Of a stretch of DNA of 64,000 bases, positions 16,624 through 23,867 are shown one piece after another (position 1 is the first letter of the stretch; each line of letters starts with the position of its first letter). Location: assembly GCA_001797335.1 (NCBI GenBank), contig MGPE01000005.1:186001-250000 (forward strand). Direction: 5' to 3'. Below the pieces are notes generated by a model that made no database searches, had not been told where the DNA came from, and worked only from the letters and a program-made list of their open reading frames with translations. The position numbers and the translations under genes were made by a program. This DNA is from Deltaproteobacteria bacterium GWA2_38_16. GTDB taxonomy: Bacteria > Bdellovibrionota > JACOXK01 > 2-02-FULL-40-11.

Positions 16624-18177
16624 ATGAGCCATCATATAACATTAGCTATTTTAGTGGGGGGGGCTTCTCGTCGAATGGGGACTTCTCAAGACAAAGGGCT
16701 TTTATCTGTCCATGGGGAGGCTTTAGTTTATCGTCTCATTAGAAAACTTTCTTTTTTATTTCAAGAAATCTTAATTATTTGTTCTTCGGAAACTCAAAAA
16801 CAAAAATATGATTTCGTGCTCGGAATGACACCTCAGATTATTGTGGATGAAAGTGGGAGTGATCGAGCGGCGTATTATGGACTGTGTGCAGCGCTTAAAC
16901 AGAGTTCCACAGAAAAAGTGTTGGTGATTCCGGTAGATGCTCAAGGGGTGGATCCAGGTGTTATTAAAAAACTTCTATTGTCTCCCTCATTTCCTGTTGC
17001 CTATGAAAATACACCTTTCCCATCGGTGTGGCTCAAACAACATTTATCTTTTGTCATTCCGAGCACGAAGTGCGAGGAATCCCTAAGTATTTTAGATCTT
17101 TTGAAAAAACTTTCTACGACCTGGATACGTCCCACAGAGTGTGAAGACATACTTTTAAAAATGAATTTAAATACGAGAGAAGATGTTCGAAACTATTTTG
17201 GAGAGCCTCTGTGCGATTCTTGGGGGAGACAATTAAATTACTTAAGACTTTCTCTAACTGAATCGTGCAACATGGCATGCCAATATTGCTTGCCCAAAGG
17301 TTTTCATCAATCAACCCATGAACAGATGCTGACTCAAACCGCCCAGGTTATTTTAAAAGCGTTTCGAAAGTTAGGGTTTGAAAAAGTGCGTTTTACTGGC
17401 GGTGAGCCTACGCTTCATCCGGGACTTTTGTATCTTATTTCGGATGCTCGGTCCTTGGGATACGAAACTATTTCTCTCACTACCAATGGAAGTTTTATTC
17501 AAGATCTTACGTCTTTAATAGAGGCTGGGCTTACCCATATCAATATCAGTTTAGATACCCTAGATCCTACGACATTTCAAAAACTTACAGGGAGTCATTA
17601 TCTATCTAAAATTTTGGGTCTTATTGATGAGGCCTTAGAGAAGGGATTAAATGTAAAATTGAATACGGTTCTTCTTCGGGAGATTAATTTAAATCACATA
17701 GAACCATTACTCCATTGGGCGAAAGATCGCCCCTTAACCCTTCGGTTTATTGAACTTATGCCAATTCAAAATCACACAGAGTTTTTTAACAGAAATTTTG
17801 TTTCAAATACCGAAATTCAGTCTTTGGTTCGATCGTTGGGGTATGCGCCTATCTGTCATCCCCGACTTGATCGGGGATCCATGGAACCTTTAGGCCCCGC
17901 GGTTTTGTGGTCTCATCCAGAGTTTTTGGCCAAAGTAGGTTTTATCAGTCCTTGGTCGTGTAATTTCTGTGATCGCTGCAATCGATTGCGGGTGACTGCC
18001 AGAGCACATCTTCGTTTATGTTTATTTGGAAAAGAAGAGATAAAACTTCCGGCAGAACAAGGAGATGAAGTGGTGAGTCAATTTATTCGATCGGTTCTTC
18101 ATCAAAAGCCCCTCTCGCATGATTTAGAAAAAGGGGATAGAGGAAGTTTAAGTTATTTTAAAGTAGTGGGAGGATAA
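16624..18177 (+). CDS. MobA-MoaA fusion: molybdenum cofactor guanylyltransferase and GTP 3',8-cyclase
   Basis: 517 aa joining the last and first steps of Mo-bisMGD synthesis. Residues 1-190 are MobA (ILVGGASRRMG nucleotide loop, DKG, later NLNTREDV). Residues about 195-517 are MoaA: radical-SAM cluster C215-x3-C219-x2-C222, a GGEPTLHPG segment, and the C-terminal cluster motif FCDRCNRLRVTARAHLRLC. Two different palindromic repeats sit in frame: one in the MobA part (residues VIPSTKCEES) and one in the MoaA part (CHPRLDRGSM), adding about ten residues each at loop positions. Followed by moaC after 3 nt. Confidence 0.93.
   Translation: MSHHITLAILVGGASRRMGTSQDKGLLSVHGEALVYRLIRKLSFLFQEILIICSSETQKQKYDFVLGMTPQIIVDESGSDRAAYYGLCAALKQSSTEKVLVIPVDAQGVDPGVIKKLLLSPSFPVAYENTPFPSVWLKQHLSFVIPSTKCEESLSILDLLKKLSTTWIRPTECEDILLKMNLNTREDVRNYFGEPLCDSWGRQLNYLRLSLTESCNMACQYCLPKGFHQSTHEQMLTQTAQVILKAFRKLGFEKVRFTGGEPTLHPGLLYLISDARSLGYETISLTTNGSFIQDLTSLIEAGLTHINISLDTLDPTTFQKLTGSHYLSKILGLIDEALEKGLNVKLNTVLLREINLNHIEPLLHWAKDRPLTLRFIELMPIQNHTEFFNRNFVSNTEIQSLVRSLGYAPICHPRLDRGSMEPLGPAVLWSHPEFLAKVGFISPWSCNFCDRCNRLRVTARAHLRLCLFGKEEIKLPAEQGDEVVSQFIRSVLHQKPLSHDLEKGDRGSLSYFKVVGG
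17053..17082. repeat. In-frame palindromic element in the MobA domain
   Basis: Element GTCATTCCGAGCACGAAGTG and onward to GGAATCC. Arms ATTCC (17056-17060) and GGAAT (17076-17080), with an inner GCAC/GTGC hairpin. It has the same GTCATTC start as the other repeats but a different centre. It is translated as VIPSTKCEES without breaking the frame. Confidence 0.8.
17855..17880. repeat. In-frame palindromic element in the MoaA domain
   Basis: Arms ATCCCCGA (17858-17865) and TCGGGGAT (17871-17878) around CTTGA. It is translated as CHPRLDRGS just before the PLGPAVLW segment of MoaA, where normal MoaA proteins have a short loop. The centre and reading frame match the element in the parB-like gene. 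Confidence 0.88.
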
Positions 18178-18180
18178 AAA

Positions 18181-18645
18181 ATGGGAGATTTTACTCATTT
18201 AAAAAAGGGAAAAGCCGTGATGGTGGATGTGACACAAAAAACTCCATCTGAGAGGATTGCAAAAAGTAAAGCTCATGTACAAACAGGATCTATCAATCTT
18301 AAAAAAGAATTATCTCAAAAAGCACAGCAAGAATTGGCCTTAACTATTCGACTTTCGGCGATTCAAGCGGCTAAAAAAACATCTGAACTTATTCCTCTAT
18401 GTCATCCTTTGTCTTTAAGTTTTGTAGAGTGTGAGGTGGAATTTAAGGAAAATAAAATTTTAATAATCTGTACGGCTAAAACAAAAAATACAACGGGGGT
18501 TGAAATGGAAGCTATGGTGGGAGCCTCGATCGGAGCATTAACGGCCTATGACATGATTAAGTCCAAGTGTCGTGATACATCGATTGAAAAAATTGAGTTA
18601 GTCTATAAAGAAGGAGGAAAATCAGGCGTATGGAAAAGAACATAA
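18181..18645 (+). CDS. moaC: Cyclic pyranopterin monophosphate synthase MoaC
   Basis: 154 aa. MoaC converts the MoaA product into cPMP. Motifs: MVDVTQKTPSERIAKS, the PLCHPLSLSFVE segment with catalytic His, and KNTTGVEMEAMVGASIGALT with the conserved Lys/Glu; a GKSGVW tail. It lies in the middle of the rightward Moco operon and overlaps the next gene by 16 nt. Confidence 0.96.
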   Translation: MGDFTHLKKGKAVMVDVTQKTPSERIAKSKAHVQTGSINLKKELSQKAQQELALTIRLSAIQAAKKTSELIPLCHPLSLSFVECEVEFKENKILIICTAKTKNTTGVEMEAMVGASIGALTAYDMIKSKCRDTSIEKIELVYKEGGKSGVWKRT

Positions 18646-19130
18646 CATCCTATGTTATTGTGAGTTCTGATCGAGCATCCCAGGGAACCTATGAAGATAA
18701 GGCAGGCCCTGCTGCCCAAAATTGGCTGTGTAGCAATGGGTATAAAAATAAAGGAGTTGTCATTATCCCTGATAATCCAAAAATTCTTCGAGATAAACTT
18801 TTGGAGATATTAGAGACGGTAGACGTTGTGGTGGTGAGCGGAGGAACGGGTTTAGGCCCTCGGGATATTACTCCTCAAACATTACGTGATCTCTCAGACT
18901 ATGAAATTCCAGGATTTGGAGAAAGATTAAGACAAGAAAGTTTAAAATATTCTTTGAATAGTTATTTATCCCGGTGTGGAGGGTATGTGAAAAATGATAA
19001 ACTTATTTTAGCCCTGCCAGGAAATCCAAAAGCGGTGACAGAGCAACTTGATATTCTTTCAGAACTTCTTCCCAATGCGGTGTGTGCGCTTCGAGGGGAA
19101 TGTAAACATAGGAATCGAACATCCTCATGA
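18630..19130 (+). CDS. Molybdopterin adenylyltransferase (MogA/MoaB family)
   Basis: 166 aa. It activates molybdopterin with AMP before metal insertion by MoeA. The signature GGTGLGPRDITP, the start YVIVSSDRASQG and the C-terminal LPGNPKAV segment are typical. MogA and MoaB cannot be told apart safely from motifs alone. It overlaps moaC by 16 nt and moeA by 4 nt. Confidence 0.93.
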   Translation: MEKNITSYVIVSSDRASQGTYEDKAGPAAQNWLCSNGYKNKGVVIIPDNPKILRDKLLEILETVDVVVVSGGTGLGPRDITPQTLRDLSDYEIPGFGERLRQESLKYSLNSYLSRCGGYVKNDKLILALPGNPKAVTEQLDILSELLPNAVCALRGECKHRNRTSS

Positions 19131-20314
19131 TTACCTACGAAGAAGCCTTAGCTTTATTTTCACGCCTTCCGTCGATAAAAGAGGTTACTACAGTACCTCT
19201 TCAAAAATCATTGGGATGTGTATTGGCCAAAGATCTTTTGGCTCCTTGTTCACTCCCACTTTTTAACAATAGTGCGATGGATGGGGTGGCGCTTCGATTA
19301 TCAGATCTTCGATCTGAAATCAGGATAGCAGGAACGAGATTGGCTCAAAGGGTGAAAGATTCATTAGATCATCCTCGCACGAAAGCCATTCGAATCATGA
19401 CGGGAGCCAAAGTGCCTTCCTGGGCAGAACTGGTGGTTCCGATAGAGAAGATTGAAGGGATCAAAGAAAATGTTATTCGAGTGGCAGCCGGTTTATTTAA
19501 TAAAGGAGAGAACATTCGTTTTTCTGGAGAAGATTATCAAAAAGGAGAGCTTATTTTTAAAAAAGGGCACTTCTTAAATGCAGAGGCGTTGATGGTATTG
19601 GCCAATTTTGGAATTCAAAAAGTAGAGGTATTTAAAAAGCCGGCTCTCTGGCTTTTAACGACGGGAAATGAAGTAAAGCGTGTAGGCTCCAAGCTTTTTG
19701 ATGGGGAAATTTATAATTCTTCTCAAATTTATTTAAAGACAAAAATAAGAGAATTAGAACTGCCTCTTAAAAAATATATTCATATGAAGGATCAAAAAGA
19801 AAAACTAAAGTCTTTTTTAAAAACATGGCTAAAGTCCAAAGGTCCCTCCCTTTTGGTGACAACCGGAGCCGTATCGATGGGAGATAAAGATGATTTTCCA
19901 AAACTGGCCCAGGAACTGGGGCTTCATCTTTATTTTCATAAAGTAGCTATTCGCCCTGGAAAGCCCGTTTTATTTTGCTCGGATGAAAAAGATCACTATT
20001 GGATTGGAGCGCCAGGGAATGCTATTGCCACAGCTGTTGCCTGGACATTTTTTGTAAGGCCTTTTTTACACAGCTGGGGGAAGTTTCCTTTGCCCCACAC
20101 TACTCAAGTGACTCTTGCCGAGGATTTTAAAAAGCCCCTTGGGATTAAAACTTTTTTTAGAGGATATTGTGATGGAGAAAAAGTTATCTTAGCCAAAGAT
20201 CAAGGCTCTCAGCGGATGAAAGCATCTGCCACAAGTAATGTGTTTGTGGAGCTTCGCCAAGATCAGGAGGTGGTGATTCAGGGTAGCAAAGTCACCTGTA
20301 CATGGTTATGTTAA
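19127..20314 (+). CDS. moeA: Molybdopterin molybdenumtransferase MoeA
   Basis: 395 aa. It inserts molybdate into adenylated molybdopterin. Family segments in order: NNSAMDGVALR near residue 46, IMTGAKVP, TTGNEV, LLVTTGAVSMGDKDD and the RPGKPVLF...GAPGNAIATAV block, followed by the small C-terminal barrel. The length is normal. It overlaps the preceding gene by 4 nt and the following MoeB-like gene by 13 nt. Confidence 0.95.
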   Translation: MITYEEALALFSRLPSIKEVTTVPLQKSLGCVLAKDLLAPCSLPLFNNSAMDGVALRLSDLRSEIRIAGTRLAQRVKDSLDHPRTKAIRIMTGAKVPSWAELVVPIEKIEGIKENVIRVAAGLFNKGENIRFSGEDYQKGELIFKKGHFLNAEALMVLANFGIQKVEVFKKPALWLLTTGNEVKRVGSKLFDGEIYNSSQIYLKTKIRELELPLKKYIHMKDQKEKLKSFLKTWLKSKGPSLLVTTGAVSMGDKDDFPKLAQELGLHLYFHKVAIRPGKPVLFCSDEKDHYWIGAPGNAIATAVAWTFFVRPFLHSWGKFPLPHTTQVTLAEDFKKPLGIKTFFRGYCDGEKVILAKDQGSQRMKASATSNVFVELRQDQEVVIQGSKVTCTWLC

Positions 20315-21426
20315 AACGATATCGACCTCATCTTTTACTCTCTGGTTTTGGACTAGAAGAGCAAAAAAAATTACACTCAGCCAAGGTTTTGGTTATTGGA
20401 GCTGGAGGATTAGGATGCCCTTTGCTTTTATATTTAACGGCAGCAGGAGTGGGAACCATCGGCATTGTCGATAGTGATTCTGTAGAAGAAAGTAATCTCC
20501 AACGCCAAATTTTATATACGGAAGCAGATCTTGGAAAATTAAAGGTCGATGTTGCTCGAAAAAGACTTTCTTTGTTAAATTCCAAGACGGAATTTGTACT
20601 CTATCCCCATCGGTTTACAGTACAGAATGCTTTAGAAATCATAAAACCCTATGATGTTATTTGCGATGGCACGGATAATTTTCAAACTCGTTATATGATT
20701 AATGATGCCTGTGTCCTTCTTAATAAACCGGATGTCTATGCTTCTATTTTTCAATTTGAAGGGCAGGTGACGGTATTTAATTATGTTAATAAAGAGGGAG
20801 TAAGAGGCCCTCATTACAGGGATCTTTTTCCCGTATTTCCTCCTCAAGATCTTCTCCCTAATTGTGAAGCAGCAGGGGTGCTCGGAGTTTTGCCAGGAAT
20901 CATGGGGACGATTCAAGCCAATGAAGTGATTAAAATCATTACAGGAATAGGAGAAGTACTTTCCGGTAGACTTTTAACGATGAATACCCTAAACTTTGAA
21001 ACTCATATTTTAACGTTACCCAACGCTAAAGGAGGACAAACGATGGTGACTAAATTAGAAGAAAATCCACAAGCTTCATGTTGCGAAATTGGGAAAGGGA
21101 AAAAAGAGGTTCCTGAAGTGACGGTTCAAGAATTAAAAGCCAAAAGAGATCATCATGAAAATTTTCAATTGATCGATGTCAGAGAAAAAAATGAATATGA
21201 ATTTGTGAATATTCAAGGAGATCTTATTCCTCTGGGAGAGCTTGAACGTTCACTTTCTAAAATTTCTAAGGAAAAAACAGTGATTGTGCATTGCCGAAGT
21301 GGTGGGAGAAGTTCTCAGGCTGTGAAGCTTTTACGAGAAAAATTTGGGTATACCAATGTCTATAATCTAAAAGGCGGAATTCTAGCCTATATAGATGAAA
21401 TTGATCCTTCCTTACCTAAATACTAG
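20302..21426 (+). CDS. MoeB/ThiF-type MoaD-activating enzyme with C-terminal rhodanese domain
   Basis: 374 aa. Residues 1-260 are an E1-like adenylyltransferase (GAGGLGCPLLLYL nucleotide site, SNLQRQILY, CDGTDNFQTRY). Residues about 270-374 are a rhodanese domain with the persulfide Cys in VHCRSGGRS. The fusion, known from MoeZ/MOCS3-type proteins, can both adenylate and sulfurate the MoaD C-terminus. The spacer contains a CC pair (ASCCEIG). It may use ATG 20302 or 20308. It is the last gene of the rightward Moco operon, 23 nt before the operator of the next unit. Confidence 0.9.
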   Translation: MVMLKRYRPHLLLSGFGLEEQKKLHSAKVLVIGAGGLGCPLLLYLTAAGVGTIGIVDSDSVEESNLQRQILYTEADLGKLKVDVARKRLSLLNSKTEFVLYPHRFTVQNALEIIKPYDVICDGTDNFQTRYMINDACVLLNKPDVYASIFQFEGQVTVFNYVNKEGVRGPHYRDLFPVFPPQDLLPNCEAAGVLGVLPGIMGTIQANEVIKIITGIGEVLSGRLLTMNTLNFETHILTLPNAKGGQTMVTKLEENPQASCCEIGKGKKEVPEVTVQELKAKRDHHENFQLIDVREKNEYEFVNIQGDLIPLGELERSLSKISKEKTVIVHCRSGGRSSQAVKLLREKFGYTNVYNLKGGILAYIDEIDPSLPKY

Positions 21427-21448
21427 GTCCAGGTATTCATATAAAATA

Positions 21449-21462
21449 GTGACATAGGTCAT
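21449..21462. promoter_or_regulatory. Probable CRP/FNR-type operator before the thioesterase-regulator unit
   Basis: GTGA-CATAGG-TCAT differs in one base from ATGA-N6-TCAT and shares its spacer start CATAG with the moaD/mobA site. GATAAT (21483-21488) is a good -10 match about 40 bases from the centre. Confidence 0.6.
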
Positions 21463-21497
21463 ATTTGATCCGAAGGGGATGAGATAATAAGGGCCTT

Positions 21498-21950
21498 ATG
21501 ACGCCTGAAGTGTTAGCCCCAACCTTTAAATTTAGCCATCCTATTCGTGTCCGGCAAGGCGAGACTGATGCGCAGGGACGTGTATTGTGTCCCATGTTTT
21601 GTGTCTATCGGGAGGCAGCTCGGACAGAGTATTTTAGGAACTTGAAGTTTTCCTATCCTGAGCAGTGGAAGAGTAATTTTCACCATGTCATGACGATAGG
21701 CTCTTGCCATAATGAAAAACGGCAAGCCCATTTTGATGATGAGCTTTTAATTTTTGCTAAAATTTCTGCCATTCAAAAAACGAATTTTACTTTTTCATTT
21801 GAGATCTATCAAAAAGCAGGAGGGCAGCTTATTTCTAAGGCCACCTCGACCCATGCGGTCATTGATCCTAAAAAATGGGCTATTATCCGGGTGCCTGACT
21901 TTTTTAGAGAGATTGTAAGTCAATTTGAAAATCAAAAATTTATGATTTGA
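21498..21950 (+). CDS. Hotdog-fold acyl-CoA thioesterase (YbgC/4HBT-like)
   Basis: 150 aa. The RVRQGETDAQGRVLCPMFCVYREAA stretch is the 4-hydroxybenzoyl-CoA thioesterase-type active-site region (Asp in ETDAQG), followed by the long hotdog helix. Substrate unknown. It is unusual for such a gene to sit between the Moco operon and a CRP/FNR regulator behind the same type of operator; it may be part of the regulon or simply a neighbour. Its stop codon lies within the regulator's own operator. Confidence 0.75.
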   Translation: MTPEVLAPTFKFSHPIRVRQGETDAQGRVLCPMFCVYREAARTEYFRNLKFSYPEQWKSNFHHVMTIGSCHNEKRQAHFDDELLIFAKISAIQKTNFTFSFEIYQKAGGQLISKATSTHAVIDPKKWAIIRVPDFFREIVSQFENQKFMI

Positions 21951-21957
21951 ATCATAA
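21940..21957. promoter_or_regulatory. CRP/FNR-type operator at the regulator gene (autoregulation)
   Basis: TTATGA-TTTGAA-TCATAA, a perfect 6-bp-arm palindrome with the exact ATGA-N6-TCAT core. The centre is only 38 bases before ATG 21987, too close for normal class II activation with a leader, so binding here more probably represses. Confidence 0.72.
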
Positions 21958-21986
21958 TCCGAAGTGTGCTAGGGTTTGGCTCGCTT

Positions 21987-22664
21987 ATGGAAATCAAACG
22001 GTCTATCGACTGTAATCAGTGCCATCCCCGCCAGCATAGTATTTTTTGTCAGCTTTCTGATGACAAGCTGCATTATCTCAAAGATTTTAAGATTACTAAA
22101 ACCTATAAGAAGCGTGAAATTGTATTTCATGAGGGAGATAAACCTCATGGCCTTTTTTGTGTGTTTTCGGGGCTTGTGAAAATCTCAAAAGTATCTTCGG
22201 ATGGGAAAGAACAAATTGTAAGACTGGCTCAAAGTGGGGATGTGTTGGGGTATCGAGCATTTTTCTCTAGTGAATTTTATTCTGCAACGGCTCAGGCCAT
22301 TACAGAATCAAATATTTGTTTTATTGAACGCGAAGGAATGGAAAAAATCATTCAGCATTCTCCGGAGCTTATTTATTCATTCTTAAGAAAAGTGTGTTTT
22401 GAGTTAAGACAAGCAGAAGAAAAATTTCAAGACCTCATGGAAAAAAGTGTGGAAGAAAGACTGGCTAATTTTTTAAAACTTTTGTTAGGAAAAACGAAGA
22501 CAAAAACCTTTGATCTACCCTTATCCAGGGAAGAAATTGCTTCCCTTATTGGAGCGCGTCAGGAAACTGTGATTCGGGTATTTTCTTCTTGGAAAGATCA
22601 AGGGTACTTAAAAGTCCATGCAAAATCCCTGACACTGCTAGATTCTTCTTTTCTCGTTCACTAA
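21987..22664 (+). CDS. CRP/FNR-family transcriptional regulator, likely controller of the nitrogen-oxide island
   Basis: 225 aa from ATG 21987 (GTG 21966 also in frame). The N-terminus has C9-x2-C12-x8-C21, so a metal or Fe-S cluster is possible, though the spacing is not that of E. coli FNR. A cyclic-nucleotide-binding-type beta roll spans about 25-140, then a dimer helix and a winged HTH (SREEIASLIGARQETVIRVF). In the recognition helix the CRP positions 180/181/185 read Q-E-...-R: Glu and Arg fit TGA half-sites and Gln at 180 fits loss of the outer G, agreeing with ATGA-N6-TCAT. It probably senses NO, O2 or redox state (inference). Confidence 0.85.
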   Translation: MEIKRSIDCNQCHPRQHSIFCQLSDDKLHYLKDFKITKTYKKREIVFHEGDKPHGLFCVFSGLVKISKVSSDGKEQIVRLAQSGDVLGYRAFFSSEFYSATAQAITESNICFIEREGMEKIIQHSPELIYSFLRKVCFELRQAEEKFQDLMEKSVEERLANFLKLLLGKTKTKTFDLPLSREEIASLIGARQETVIRVFSSWKDQGYLKVHAKSLTLLDSSFLVH

Positions 22665-22701
22665 AATCTTTTATACTGAATGACAAATTAGGAGAAAACT
22701 T

Positions 22702-23799
22702 ATGTCATTTAATTTTGAACTCATGAAAAAAATGGGCCATGAACAAGTCATTTTTTGCCACAACCCCAATGTAGGACTCAAGGCCATTATCGCGATTCAC
22801 AATACTGCATTAGGCCCTGCGCTCGGAGGAACCCGCATGTGGCCCTATAAAACAGAAGAAGAAGCCTTTGAAGATGCCTTAAGACTTTCTCGAGGGATGA
22901 CCTATAAATCCGCCGTGGCCAGTCTTAATTTTGGTGGCGGAAAAGCCGTGATTATTGGAGACCCTAAGAAAGATAAATCTGAAAGCCTATTTCGAGCCTT
23001 TGGGGCCTTTGTAGAAAGATTAAAGGGTCAATTTATTACCGGAGAAGACGTAGGGATTGATGTGAATGACATTGAATTTATGTTTATGGAAACCGATTTT
23101 GTTACCGGACTTTCCAAAGCTCATGGAGGCAGTGGGGATCCCTCTCCCATGACCGCTTATGGCGTTATTCAGGGGATGCAAGCCTGCATTGAAAAACGAT
23201 TAAAACAAAAAGGGCTAAAAGGATTAACGGTGGCGGTGCAAGGCTTAGGGCATGTGGGTGAAAAATTGATTGAATACCTCGTTCACGAAGGGGCTAAAGT
23301 CATTGGCTGCGATATTGATCCAAAGCTTTGTGAAATGGTGAAATCTAAATTTAATATGACGATTGTAGAATCTGAAAAAATTTATGGAGTAGATTGTGAT
23401 ATTTTTGCCCCCTGTGCTTTAGGGGGTGTTTTAAATGAACAAACCATTCCACAACTAAAGTGCAGTATTGTGGCCGGGAGTGCCAATAATCAACTTCAAA
23501 AAGATTCTGACGGAGAACTTCTCCAGAAAAAGGGAATTCTTTATGCCCCTGATTATGTGATTAATGCGGGTGGACTTATTAATGTGGCCTTAGAATTGGA
23601 AGGATATTCCGAGAATAGAGCAAAACTTTTAACTCGAAATATTTATTATAATTTAAAACGAGCGTTTGAAATTTCTGAAGAGCAAAAAATATTGCCTCAC
23701 GTGTCGGCCGATCGCTTAGCCGAAGAACGGATTAAAAAAGTGGGCTTTATTAAACGCTCTCACGTCCTTCACAAATCCCAAATTAGACGAAAAAATTAG
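22702..23799 (+). CDS. Leucine dehydrogenase (Glu/Leu/Phe/Val dehydrogenase family)
   Basis: 365 aa. It oxidatively deaminates branched-chain amino acids to 2-oxo acids with NAD. Motifs: GPALGGTRMWPY, the catalytic Lys81 in NFGGGKAVI, GEDVGIDV, and the Rossmann segment VAVQGLGHVGEKL. The length fits leucine or valine dehydrogenases rather than glutamate dehydrogenase. TAGGAGAAAA is a good ribosome-binding site. It stands alone, after the regulator and before an unrelated secreted protein. Confidence 0.9.
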   Translation: MSFNFELMKKMGHEQVIFCHNPNVGLKAIIAIHNTALGPALGGTRMWPYKTEEEAFEDALRLSRGMTYKSAVASLNFGGGKAVIIGDPKKDKSESLFRAFGAFVERLKGQFITGEDVGIDVNDIEFMFMETDFVTGLSKAHGGSGDPSPMTAYGVIQGMQACIEKRLKQKGLKGLTVAVQGLGHVGEKLIEYLVHEGAKVIGCDIDPKLCEMVKSKFNMTIVESEKIYGVDCDIFAPCALGGVLNEQTIPQLKCSIVAGSANNQLQKDSDGELLQKKGILYAPDYVINAGGLINVALELEGYSENRAKLLTRNIYYNLKRAFEISEEQKILPHVSADRLAEERIKKVGFIKRSHVLHKSQIRRKN

Positions 23800-23867
23800 C
23801 CTAAACTTTCTCATAAATTTTCCGATAAAACATCTAGCAGGTTCATTTCTTATAAAGGGAGGAATTT

